Below are positions 34,306 to 42,703 of a DNA stretch of 48,907 nucleotides, piece by piece; within the stretch, counting starts at the first letter, position 1; the number at the start of each line of letters is the position of its first letter. The stretch lies in the NCBI GenBank assembly GCA_016779935.1, contig JADHMQ010000003.1:1-48907 (forward strand), in the 5' to 3' direction. Source of the stretch: Flavobacteriales bacterium. Lineage in GTDB: Bacteria; Bacteroidota; Bacteroidia; Flavobacteriales; UBA7312. The notes below the pieces were generated by a model. The model was not told the DNA's origin and ran no database searches. It saw nothing but the letters and a program-made list of their open reading frames with translations. Both the position numbers and the translations under genes were made by a program.

Positions 34306-34893
34306 ATGAAGAAATTTCTCTACATACTTGTAGTATTTATATTTTCTACCATTTACCTAAATGAAATATCCGCTACCAACCCTCTAAACAAAAGCCAAAA
34401 AAGCTTTTATTTAGAAACCAACCATTTGTTGTTTATGCCAGCATTAACTTTTGATTATTCAAAGATAATAGACAAAAAATATGGTTATAGCTTCTCGGGA
34501 GGATTTAGTACAATCGATCAAAAAAAGGGATACATAGTCCCGCCAAATATTGGTTTTCCAATCAATAGTAGTTTCTTATACGGAAATAGAAATAGTTTTT
34601 TTGAAATTGGAGCAACAATTCGTCCTCAATTATTTTTCACAAAAGATTATGTTCACCATAATCACTTCAATTTTGAAGAAAAACTAGTAGCCAACTCTAA
34701 TTTAGTATACTTAACACCTAGAATTGGTTATCGATTTCAGGATAAGAGGAAACTTTGCTTTAAAGTAAGCGTAGGACCCCAATTTAATATAGGAAAGTCA
34801 CATTACACAGAATATACTGGAAGAATTATTAATAATTATGAATACCTAGAGACACTATACATTCAAATAGGTGTCGGCTTTGTTTTGAAATAG
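34306..34893 (+). CDS. Probable outer-membrane beta-barrel protein
   Basis: This 195-residue protein has an N-terminal signal peptide (MKKFLYILVVFIFSTIYLNE) and then alternating beta strands with aromatic residues (FYLETNHLLFMPALTFDYSK, YGYSFSGGFST, LVYLTPRIGYRFQD, FKVSVGPQFNIG, YIQIGVGFVLK). The pattern is that of a small outer-membrane barrel with no family I can name. It stands alone, with its own promoter motif, and converges on the next gene with a 3-base gap. Confidence 0.68.
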   Translation: MKKFLYILVVFIFSTIYLNEISATNPLNKSQKSFYLETNHLLFMPALTFDYSKIIDKKYGYSFSGGFSTIDQKKGYIVPPNIGFPINSSFLYGNRNSFFEIGATIRPQLFFTKDYVHHNHFNFEEKLVANSNLVYLTPRIGYRFQDKRKLCFKVSVGPQFNIGKSHYTEYTGRIINNYEYLETLYIQIGVGFVLK

Positions 34894-34896
34894 CCT

Positions 34897-35529
34897 TTAA
34901 AAATTTAACCCTAAATAAATATTTAAATAAAGCTTATCCGTTTTAAAATCTGGATTAGAAGTAAACTCATCAGAATTAATTGGCTTTGTTTTCGAGGATA
35001 TATCTTTTAAGTGATAACCTCCAACAATATCCATAGTTATATTTCTAAAGATTATGTACTGAATGCCAGCACCTAAACCCCTTCCTAACTCCGATATTTT
35101 CTTGTCATAATCTCCATTGCTGTTCACTTTTTCATCAGTATAAGATTCAGTATAAGTTGAGTAAGTACCAAAAAGATTAAGATATACTCCCATAGGAGCA
35201 TCCCAAGTAAAATAATACTTTAGCTCAGGAACAAGCATAAAACCATTATATCTGAATGCGTCAGGATCATAAAAGGGCTGTCCATCTATGTTAGCGACTT
35301 CCGCCTTTCTCTTATCTGAAAGAAGAGTCACATTAACTTTATAAGAAAACTGGGCAGCATTTCTACTGTAGCCAGGGTCAAGCAAACGTTCAAATGCTAA
35401 GGTGTACCCCTCTATTGAAGCAAAAGGCTGATATAGGCTCGTGCTCAAAACATTATCAGGCACTCTGAATGTTTGAGATTGACAAACAACAGACATAAGC
35501 ATTAATATTGAAACAAGGTATTTAATCAT
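34897..35529 (-). CDS. DUF3575-like outer-membrane protein
   Basis: This 210-residue protein has a signal peptide (MIKYLVSILMLMSVVCQSQ) and strands typical of a small outer-membrane barrel, including GYTLAFERLL, LVPELKYYFTWDAPMGVYLNLFGTYS, GAGIQYIIFRNITMDIVGGYHLKD, and a final Phe in YLNIYLGLNF. It fits DUF3575. ATG 35529 is preferred over the TTG at 35538; a near-match -7 box (GATATTTG) lies right against it, so the transcript may be nearly leaderless. Confidence 0.72.
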   Translation of the reverse strand: MIKYLVSILMLMSVVCQSQTFRVPDNVLSTSLYQPFASIEGYTLAFERLLDPGYSRNAAQFSYKVNVTLLSDKRKAEVANIDGQPFYDPDAFRYNGFMLVPELKYYFTWDAPMGVYLNLFGTYSTYTESYTDEKVNSNGDYDKKISELGRGLGAGIQYIIFRNITMDIVGGYHLKDISSKTKPINSDEFTSNPDFKTDKLYLNIYLGLNF

Positions 35530-35598
35530 GATGTACAAATATCAGCATTATTTTATAAGTTATTTGCATCCGTTAATATAAAATATTACGCCTTCAAA

Positions 35599-35613
35599 GT
35601 GTAATAATTACAC
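35599..35613. repeat. 15-base palindrome between the DUF3575-like gene and pdhA
   Basis: GTGTAATAATTACAC has perfect 7-base arms around one central A. It lies in the 234-base divergent gap, about 70 bases from the DUF3575-like start and 150 from pdhA, and could be a transcription factor site. The rest of the gap is AT-rich, and apart from the -7 box at 35736 I see nothing else in it. Confidence 0.4.
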
Positions 35614-35735
35614 GATTTAAACATTTTTTGACTGATAATATAGAATTTTACTAGATTAAAGTAGATATTTTAAATTTTAACAAAATATACATAATCACTA
35701 AAAGTCAAAACTTATTTTTTTAACTCTTTTTGTGT

Positions 35736-35743
35736 TAAATTTG
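35736..35743 (+). promoter_or_regulatory. -7 box (TAAATTTG) for pdhA-pdhC
   Basis: A perfect TAnnTTTG match lies 20 bases upstream of the pdhA ATG at 35764. No -33 TTTG is seen at the expected distance. Confidence 0.55.
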
Positions 35744-35763
35744 CGACTATTATAATTAAACCT

Positions 35764-36759
35764 ATGGCGAAAAAGATTTCAAAAGAAACTTATTTAAATT
35801 GGTACAGAGATATGCTTTTGTGGCGAAAGTTAGAAGATAAAGCATCTGCTCTTTATATCCAACAAAAAATTAGAGGATTTTTGCACCTCTACAATGGGCA
35901 AGAAGCTATCCTCGCTGGATGTAGAGCCGCTATTGATCCTACAAAAGATAAAATGATTACTGCATACAGAAATCACGTTCAGCCCATTGCTATGGGCGTA
36001 GATCCTAAACATGTAATGGCTGAGCTAATGGGAAAAATAACTGGCTGTTCTAAAGGGAATGGGGGTTCAATGCACATGTTTAGTAAAGAACATAACTTTT
36101 ACGGTGGTCATGGAATTGTTGGTGGGCAAATTCCTTTAGGTGCTGGATTAGCTTTTGCTGATAAGTACAATGGAAGTGATGCCGTTACACTATGCTTCAT
36201 GGGTGATGGTGCAGTTAGACAAGGGTCTCTACACGAAACATTTAACCTTGCTATGCTGTGGAAATTACCTGTAGTCTTTATCGTTGAAAATAACGGTTAC
36301 GCCATGGGAACATCTGTCGAAAGAACAGCTAACCATACTGAAATATGGAAGTTAGGATTAGGCTATGAAATGCCTAGCAAACCAGTTGATGGCATGAATC
36401 CTGTAACAATGATGGAAGCCGTTGAAGAAGCAGTAGCTAGAGCACGAAAAGGAGATGGTCCTACATTTTTAGAGGCTAAAACATACAGATATAAAGGACA
36501 TTCAATGTCTGACGCTCAACATTACCGTACAAAAGACGAAGTTAATGAGTATCAAAAGATTGACCCTATTAACACTACACTAGAGCACATCAAAAAGAAT
36601 AAGTTTGCTAGTGAAAAAGAAATCGAAGCAATAAATCTTGAAGTAAAAGAAACGATAGCTGAAGCCATTAAATTTGCTGATGAATCACCATTCCCTACAA
36701 AACAAGATTTATATGATAGTGTTTATGAACAAGTAGATTATCCATTTATTAAAGACTAA
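35764..36759 (+). CDS. pdhA: Pyruvate dehydrogenase E1 component, alpha subunit
   Basis: PdhA with the beta subunit decarboxylates pyruvate using thiamine diphosphate. The 331-residue protein has the thiamine-binding motif GDG (147-149) to NN (176-177), MGDGAVRQGSLHE, the phosphorylation-loop-like RYKGHSMSDAQHYR segment, and SKGNGGSMHMF. The beta subunit is not adjacent, which is a common Bacteroidota arrangement. It precedes pdhC by 4 bases. Confidence 0.95.
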   Translation: MAKKISKETYLNWYRDMLLWRKLEDKASALYIQQKIRGFLHLYNGQEAILAGCRAAIDPTKDKMITAYRNHVQPIAMGVDPKHVMAELMGKITGCSKGNGGSMHMFSKEHNFYGGHGIVGGQIPLGAGLAFADKYNGSDAVTLCFMGDGAVRQGSLHETFNLAMLWKLPVVFIVENNGYAMGTSVERTANHTEIWKLGLGYEMPSKPVDGMNPVTMMEAVEEAVARARKGDGPTFLEAKTYRYKGHSMSDAQHYRTKDEVNEYQKIDPINTTLEHIKKNKFASEKEIEAINLEVKETIAEAIKFADESPFPTKQDLYDSVYEQVDYPFIKD

Positions 36760-36763
36760 GAAG

Positions 36764-38005
36764 ATGGCAGAAGTAGTAAATATGCCCAGACTCAGTGATA
36801 CAATGACTGAAGGTGTGGTAGCAAAATGGCACAAAAATGTTGGTGACCAAGTTTCAGAAGGTGATTTATTAGCCGAAATAGAAACAGATAAGGCCACGAT
36901 GGAATTCGAAAGCTTTCAAGAAGGATTCTTATTACATATTGGAGTTGCCGAAGGAGCCAAAGCCCCTGTTGATAGAATACTTGCTATCTTGGGTGAAAAA
37001 GGCGAGGACATTACTGAACTATTGAAAGTTGAAGCAGCTCCAGAACCTAAAAAAGAAGAGTCAGCAAAAGCAGCTCCAAAGGCGGTCGAAAAACCTAAAA
37101 CAGAAGAGGTAAAAACAGCAGCTCCTGCCCCTACCAAAACAAAAGAAACAACTGTTGAAAGCAATGGAAAGGCTATAGCTTCTCCTCTAGCTAAAAAATT
37201 AGCTGATGAAAGAAATATAAACCTTTCACTAGTCAAAGGAACCGGCGATGCTGGAAGAATAGTAAAACGAGATATTGACAATTACTCTGGTGGAAACTCA
37301 GCACCTTCTATTGAACGTTACACTGAAGTTGAAGTGTCTCAAATGAGAAAAGTCATTGCACAAAGACTTGGAGAAAGTAAATTTACAGCACCTCACTTCT
37401 ATTTGACATGTGAGATAAATATGGACAGAACCATTGAAGCTAGGAAAGCCATTAATACTGTTTCACCAGTAAAAATATCTTTCAATGACATGATAGTTAA
37501 AGCAACTTCAATGGCATTACAGGAACATCCTCAAGTAAACTCAAGTTGGTTAGGAGATAGAATTCGTTTCAATGAACACATTCATATTGGAGTAGCTATG
37601 GCAATTGAAGATGGTCTGCTCGTTCCGGTAGTAAGATTTGCTAACAATAAAAGACTTTCTGAAATATCATCTGAAGTTAAAGAGTACGGCGTTAGAGCTA
37701 AAGCTAAGAAACTTCAACCAGAAGATTGGGAAGGCAATACCTTTACTATCTCAAATCTTGGAATGTTTGATATCGAGGAATTTACTGCAATAATAAACCC
37801 TCCTGACGCATGCATTCTAGCAATTGGAAGTATAGTTGAGAAGCCAATTGTGAAAAATGGAGAAATAGTAATTGGAAATACTCTAAAAGTAACACTTTCA
37901 TGCGATCATAGAGTAGTAGATGGCGTGGTAGGTTCAAAATTCTTAGGAACTCTAAAAGGGTATTTAGAAAATCCAGTCCTATTTATGGGCTCAAATAACA
38001 TATAA
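36764..38005 (+). CDS. pdhC: Dihydrolipoamide acetyltransferase, pyruvate dehydrogenase E2
   Basis: E2 passes the acetyl group from E1 to coenzyme A. The 413-residue protein has one lipoyl domain (residues 1-80, lipoylated Lys43 in ETDKATME), a Lys/Ala/Pro/Glu-rich linker, a peripheral subunit-binding domain at about 138-171, and a catalytic domain ending in HRVVDG with catalytic His382 and Asp386. Many Flavobacteriales E2 proteins carry two lipoyl domains, so the single one is notable though not unusual among bacteria. It follows pdhA closely and is followed by a terminator. Confidence 0.95.
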   Translation: MAEVVNMPRLSDTMTEGVVAKWHKNVGDQVSEGDLLAEIETDKATMEFESFQEGFLLHIGVAEGAKAPVDRILAILGEKGEDITELLKVEAAPEPKKEESAKAAPKAVEKPKTEEVKTAAPAPTKTKETTVESNGKAIASPLAKKLADERNINLSLVKGTGDAGRIVKRDIDNYSGGNSAPSIERYTEVEVSQMRKVIAQRLGESKFTAPHFYLTCEINMDRTIEARKAINTVSPVKISFNDMIVKATSMALQEHPQVNSSWLGDRIRFNEHIHIGVAMAIEDGLLVPVVRFANNKRLSEISSEVKEYGVRAKAKKLQPEDWEGNTFTISNLGMFDIEEFTAIINPPDACILAIGSIVEKPIVKNGEIVIGNTLKVTLSCDHRVVDGVVGSKFLGTLKGYLENPVLFMGSNNI

Positions 38006-38026
38006 ATTAGAGTGGAAAAGTAATTT

Positions 38027-38058
38027 AAGCCCTATCAATTCTGATAGGGCTTTTTTTT
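38027..38058 (+). terminator. Intrinsic terminator after pdhC
   Basis: An 11-bp stem (AAGCCCTATCA and its complement) with a 4-nt loop runs into eight T, 22 bases after the stop codon. It separates pdhAC from recG. Confidence 0.9.
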
Positions 38059-38069
38059 ATCTTTATGCC

Positions 38070-40163
38070 ATGCAACAATTATTCACTTCGATAGAATACT
38101 TAAAAGGAGTTGGACCAAAACGAGCCGAACTATTGAGAAGTGAATTACGCATTCATACCTTTAACGACTTGCTCAACTATTTTCCATTTAGATACGTTGA
38201 CAAAACAAAATTCTATAAAACCAATGATGTAAATAGTGAGTTACCATATGTACAAATTATTGGGAAAATAATAGACCTTAAAGAAATTGGAGCGAGACAC
38301 AGCAAACGCCTAACAGCTAAATTGAAAGACGAAAATGGAGCAATTGAACTCGTTTGGTTTAAAGGAACAAAATGGGTAAAGGACGGTATAAAAGCAAATG
38401 TTGATTATATCGTATTTGGTAAACCTAACTTATACAATGGTAAGATTAATATTGTACATCCTGAGCTAGAAATAGTAAGCAATAACAAAAATGAGGGACA
38501 CAATAGTTTACAGCCCATTTACTCAACTACAGAACAATTAAGTAATAAAGGACTCACCAATAAGGCTATAGGTAAACTAACAAACGTTCTTCTGCCACAG
38601 GTCATCAATGATGTCAAAGAAAATATTTCCGATGAACTCATTAAAAAACTAAATCTTCTTCCACGAAAAGAAGCCTTTATTAATATCCATTTTCCAAAAG
38701 ATAGTCAAACACTACAAAGAGCACAATACAGACTAAAGTTTGAAGAGTTATTTTTCCTTCAACTTCAACTCATAAGAATGAAGATTGTACGACAAAAAAA
38801 ATTGAAAGGCTTTCCACTTTCAACCATTGGCGAACATTTTAACGACTTTTTTCATAATCATCTCCCATTTGAACTCACGAACGCTCAAAAGAGAGTGTTA
38901 AAAGAAATACGACAGGACTGCTCAAAAGAATCACAAATGAATAGACTACTTCAAGGGGATGTAGGTAGCGGCAAAACCCTTGTAGCCTTAATGTCTATTC
39001 TTATGGCGATAGATAACGGCTTTCAGACTTGCTTAATGGCACCCACTGAAATCTTAGCTCAACAACATTTTGAAACACTTAATAATCTACTTAGTGATAT
39101 GCCCTTGAGAGTTTCACTATTGACAGGTTCAGTCAAAAAATCAGAACGAACTGGAATTCATGAAGGCTTAGAAAACGGACAGATAAACATACTTGTAGGC
39201 ACCCACGCTTTATTAGAAGACAAAGTGAAATTCAAAAATCTTGGATTTGTTGTTATTGACGAGCAACACCGTTTTGGCGTGGCACAACGAGCTAAAATGT
39301 GGCTCAAAAACAATACGCCACCTCACATACTAGTGATGACTGCTACACCAATTCCTAGGACATTGGCAATGACGCTATATGGTGACTTGGACATCTCAGT
39401 CATTGATGAACTACCACCAGGCAGAAAAGAAATTAAAACCATTTGGAAATTAGATAGCGGGAGGCTTAATATGCTTGGATTTATACAAAAAGAAATAGAA
39501 AAAGGCAGACAAGCATATATCGTTTATCCCTTAATAAATGAAAGCGAAAAGCTAGATTATAAAGACTTAATGGATGGCTATAACAGTATTTGCAGAACGT
39601 TCAAGGATTATAACATAAGCATTGTTCATGGTCAAATGAAATCAGAGGACAAGGATTTTGAGATGAATCGATTTGTGAAAGGAGAAACACAAATTATGGT
39701 AGCAACTACAGTTATTGAAGTAGGTGTAAATGTTCCTAATGCTTCAATAATGGTTATTGAAAGTGCAGAACGTTTCGGACTATCACAACTCCACCAATTA
39801 AGAGGGCGTGTAGGAAGAGGTGCCGAGCAATCTTATTGTATACTAATGAGTGGAAATAAAATTAGTTCAGAAGGTCAAGAACGACTAAAAACAATGGTAA
39901 GAACAACTGATGGCTTTGAAATAGCTGAAGTTGATTTAAAATTAAGAGGCCCAGGAGATCTTATGGGTACTCAGCAAAGCGGTATGCTAGAATTAAAAAT
40001 TGCAGATTTAATCAAAGATAATGCTATTCTAAATTATGCTAGACAACTCGCGCTAGAAGTGTTAAAGGAAGACCCGAGTCTAAAACTATCCAAAAACAAG
40101 TCAATTTTAAACCATTATAAAGAAGTAAGTAACAGACAAGTTGAGTGGAGTAGAATATCATAA
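38070..40163 (+). CDS. recG: ATP-dependent DNA helicase RecG
   Basis: RecG remodels stalled replication forks and branched DNA. The 697-residue protein has the N-terminal wedge/OB domain (QIIGKIIDLKEIG, LVWFKG), Walker A GDVGSGKT, the DEQH box DEQHRFGV, TATPIPRTLAMTLYGDL, and the C-terminal QLRGRVGRG motif followed by the TRG-like GPGDLMGTQQSG. It starts 12 bases after the pdhC terminator. No separate TAnnTTTG match lies in the short gap, so the promoter is unclear. Confidence 0.96.
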   Translation: MQQLFTSIEYLKGVGPKRAELLRSELRIHTFNDLLNYFPFRYVDKTKFYKTNDVNSELPYVQIIGKIIDLKEIGARHSKRLTAKLKDENGAIELVWFKGTKWVKDGIKANVDYIVFGKPNLYNGKINIVHPELEIVSNNKNEGHNSLQPIYSTTEQLSNKGLTNKAIGKLTNVLLPQVINDVKENISDELIKKLNLLPRKEAFINIHFPKDSQTLQRAQYRLKFEELFFLQLQLIRMKIVRQKKLKGFPLSTIGEHFNDFFHNHLPFELTNAQKRVLKEIRQDCSKESQMNRLLQGDVGSGKTLVALMSILMAIDNGFQTCLMAPTEILAQQHFETLNNLLSDMPLRVSLLTGSVKKSERTGIHEGLENGQINILVGTHALLEDKVKFKNLGFVVIDEQHRFGVAQRAKMWLKNNTPPHILVMTATPIPRTLAMTLYGDLDISVIDELPPGRKEIKTIWKLDSGRLNMLGFIQKEIEKGRQAYIVYPLINESEKLDYKDLMDGYNSICRTFKDYNISIVHGQMKSEDKDFEMNRFVKGETQIMVATTVIEVGVNVPNASIMVIESAERFGLSQLHQLRGRVGRGAEQSYCILMSGNKISSEGQERLKTMVRTTDGFEIAEVDLKLRGPGDLMGTQQSGMLELKIADLIKDNAILNYARQLALEVLKEDPSLKLSKNKSILNHYKEVSNRQVEWSRIS

Positions 40164-40195
40164 AAACCAATCTGATATCACCTCATTCTTTTTAT

Positions 40196-40203
40196 TACTT
40201 TTG
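40196..40203 (+). promoter_or_regulatory. -7 box (TACTTTTG) for pheT
   Basis: A perfect TAnnTTTG match lies 18 bases upstream of the pheT ATG at 40222, in the gap after recG. Confidence 0.5.
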
Positions 40204-40221
40204 TTAATAAATTTATTGTAG

Positions 40222-42648
40222 ATGAAGATTTCATACAACTGGCTAAAAGAATATATAAACATAGACTTAGATGCTAATGTCGTTGCAAAGTATTTAACAG
40301 ACACTGGACTAGAAGTAGAAGGAATAGAAATTGTTGAAAGTATAAAAGGTGGACTTAAGGGGATTGTTATCGGTGAGGTACTCACAAAAGAACAACATCC
40401 AAATGCTGACAGACTGAGTGTTACAACAGTTGATATTGGCAAAGAAAATAATCTACAAATCGTATGTGGCGCACCAAACGTAGAAGCTGGTCAGAAAGTA
40501 CCAGTAGCCACAATTGGTACAATTATATACTCTGGCGATGACTCTTTTAAAATTAAAAAAGGAAAAATTCGAGGAGAAGTTTCAGAGGGCATGATTTGTG
40601 CTGAAGACGAAATTGGCTTAGGCAATAGTCATGAAGGCATTATGGTTCTTGATGCCAATGCAAAATCAGGTCAACTAGCAAGTGAATACTTTAATATTAA
40701 ATCGGATATTGTTTTCGAAATTGGACTTACACCTAACCGTTCTGATGCCATGTCTCACATTGGAGTAGCTAGAGATTTAGCAGCAGTGTTACACCACAAT
40801 AATATAGACTGTCAATTAAAATTTCCAGATATCAGCTCTTTCAAAGAAGGAAATGAAAAAGGATTTTCCATTGAAGTTAAAGATTACGAGGCATGCCCAA
40901 GATATGTTGGCTTAACTATTGAAAATATAACTGTTGGCAACTCACCTGATTGGATAAAGAAAAATTTAACATCAATCGGACTAACTCCAATCAATAATGT
41001 AGTAGATATTACTAATTATGTGTTGCATGAAACAGGTCAACCATTACATGCTTTTGATGCTTCAAAAATTAAAAATCAAAAAGTTATAGTTCAACAGCTC
41101 AACGAAAACACTAAATTCACTACTCTAGATGAACAAGAGAGAAAGTTGTCCTCAAAAGATTTAATCATTTGTAATGGTGATAATGAGCCTATGTGTTTAG
41201 CTGGAGTGTTTGGAGGGATTGACTCTGGTGTTAGCAACTCAACAACAAGTATATTTTTAGAAAGCGCATACTTTAACCCCGTAAGTGTCAGAAAAACAGC
41301 TAAAAGGCATTCATTAAGCACAGACGCATCATTTAGATTTGAAAGAAGTGTAGACCCAAACTTGGTAATATATGCCCTAAAAAGAGCTGCTAATCTCTTA
41401 GTTGAAATTTGTGGAGCTACTATTTCATCAACTATTAGTGATTTATACCCAGAAAAAATTAACCCCACTTCTCTAACACTGAATTATGACAAAGTAGATT
41501 CTCTGATAGGCGAGAAAATTGATAGGAGTCAAATTATTTCAATTTTAAACGACTTAGATATTGATGTTGAAACTAAAAATAATGACCAAGTTGAACTATC
41601 TATACCTCCTTACAGAATAGATGTTACTAGAGAGGAAGATGTTATTGAAGAAATTTTAAGAATTTACGGATATAACAACATTAGTATCCCAAAACAAATT
41701 AAATCGTCCATTTCATACTCTAAGAAACCCAACTCACATGATTTACAGAATACTATTTCTGACCTTCTTAGTAGTAATGGGTTTAATGAATGTATGAATA
41801 ATTCGCTATCTAAATCCTCTTACTCAAAATTGATAGAAGAAATTGATGACGAAAAGCAAATAGTGCTTTTAAATCCATTAAGTCAAGAGCTTGATGGAAT
41901 GAGACAAAGCATGCTATTTTCGGGTTTGGAAAACATATCATACAACCTGAATAGAAAAGCGTCTGATTTAAGCTTCTACGAATTTGGCAATACGTATCAC
42001 CTAGAGAATGGTAAATATGTAGAAAACAGAAAATTAATTCTGTTAGCAACTGGAAATGCATCTTTTGAAAATTGGTATAGTCCATCCAAACAAAAAGATT
42101 TCTTTTGGATGAAAAAGCGAGTTGAGCACATACTAAAAAGACTAGGAGTTACTAATTTCAAAAGTAAAACCTCTGAATTATCTTTCCTAGATGATGCTTA
42201 TACGTATACGATTAAAAAAGATGTAATTGCTAAATTTGGTAGTGTCTCAGACTCTTTACTTAGCAAGTTTGGCATTAAAAATGAAGTGTTGTATGCTGAG
42301 ATAGAATGGGGACTATTAACAAGTCGATTAAAGCATAATAACACAACGTATAAAGAGATAAATAAATTCCCATCAGTCAGAAGAGACTTGGCTTTATTGC
42401 TAGATAAGGATATAGAGTTTTCTACTCTCAACACCATTGCTAAACAAACAGAAAACAAACTGTTAAAATCAGTTAATTTATTCGATGTTTATGAGGGTGA
42501 TAAACTGCCAAAAGGTAAGAAGTCATATGCATTAAGTTTTGCACTAGAAAGCCCAGAAAAAACGCTTACAGATAAAGAGATTGACAAGGTTATGAGCAAC
42601 CTAATTCAATCGTTTGAACAGAAAGTAGGTGCTGTAGTTAGAAAGTAA
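40222..42648 (+). CDS. pheT: Phenylalanine--tRNA ligase beta subunit
   Basis: PheT is the beta subunit of the heterotetrameric phenylalanyl-tRNA synthetase. The 808-residue protein has the N-terminal MKISYNWLKEYI, the EMAP-type tRNA-binding domain (about residues 45-150), the B3/B4 editing domain, B5 (KINPTSLTLN), the catalytic-like core (DVTREEDVIEEILRIYGY) and the C-terminal ferredoxin-fold anticodon-binding domain (KFPSVRRDLALLLD). pheS is not in the window, so the genes are split, as is usual in the phylum. It has its own promoter motif. Confidence 0.97.
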   Translation: MKISYNWLKEYINIDLDANVVAKYLTDTGLEVEGIEIVESIKGGLKGIVIGEVLTKEQHPNADRLSVTTVDIGKENNLQIVCGAPNVEAGQKVPVATIGTIIYSGDDSFKIKKGKIRGEVSEGMICAEDEIGLGNSHEGIMVLDANAKSGQLASEYFNIKSDIVFEIGLTPNRSDAMSHIGVARDLAAVLHHNNIDCQLKFPDISSFKEGNEKGFSIEVKDYEACPRYVGLTIENITVGNSPDWIKKNLTSIGLTPINNVVDITNYVLHETGQPLHAFDASKIKNQKVIVQQLNENTKFTTLDEQERKLSSKDLIICNGDNEPMCLAGVFGGIDSGVSNSTTSIFLESAYFNPVSVRKTAKRHSLSTDASFRFERSVDPNLVIYALKRAANLLVEICGATISSTISDLYPEKINPTSLTLNYDKVDSLIGEKIDRSQIISILNDLDIDVETKNNDQVELSIPPYRIDVTREEDVIEEILRIYGYNNISIPKQIKSSISYSKKPNSHDLQNTISDLLSSNGFNECMNNSLSKSSYSKLIEEIDDEKQIVLLNPLSQELDGMRQSMLFSGLENISYNLNRKASDLSFYEFGNTYHLENGKYVENRKLILLATGNASFENWYSPSKQKDFFWMKKRVEHILKRLGVTNFKSKTSELSFLDDAYTYTIKKDVIAKFGSVSDSLLSKFGIKNEVLYAEIEWGLLTSRLKHNNTTYKEINKFPSVRRDLALLLDKDIEFSTLNTIAKQTENKLLKSVNLFDVYEGDKLPKGKKSYALSFALESPEKTLTDKEIDKVMSNLIQSFEQKVGAVVRK

Positions 42649-42652
42649 ATTC

Positions 42653-42680
42653 AATTTGTTATATTTGACATCAACAAATT
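42653..42680. repeat. Inverted repeat around the promoter of the outer-membrane protein gene
   Basis: Perfect 8-base arms, AATTTGTT (42653-42660) and AACAAATT (42673-42680), flank a 12-base centre that contains the -7 box. It could be an operator or, if transcribed from further upstream, a hairpin. Confidence 0.45.
42660..42667 (+). promoter_or_regulatory. -7 box (TATATTTG) for the outer-membrane protein gene
   Basis: A perfect TAnnTTTG match ends 36 bases before the ATG at 42704. It sits between the arms of the inverted repeat at 42653-42680. Confidence 0.55.
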
Positions 42681-42703
42681 TATTAAGTAAACGCTGAGTT
42701 AAA

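Noticed and set aside
34292-34309. A five-codon frame in the leader of the barrel-like gene
   Set aside because: It is too short to support as a leader peptide, and it has no regulatory codons.
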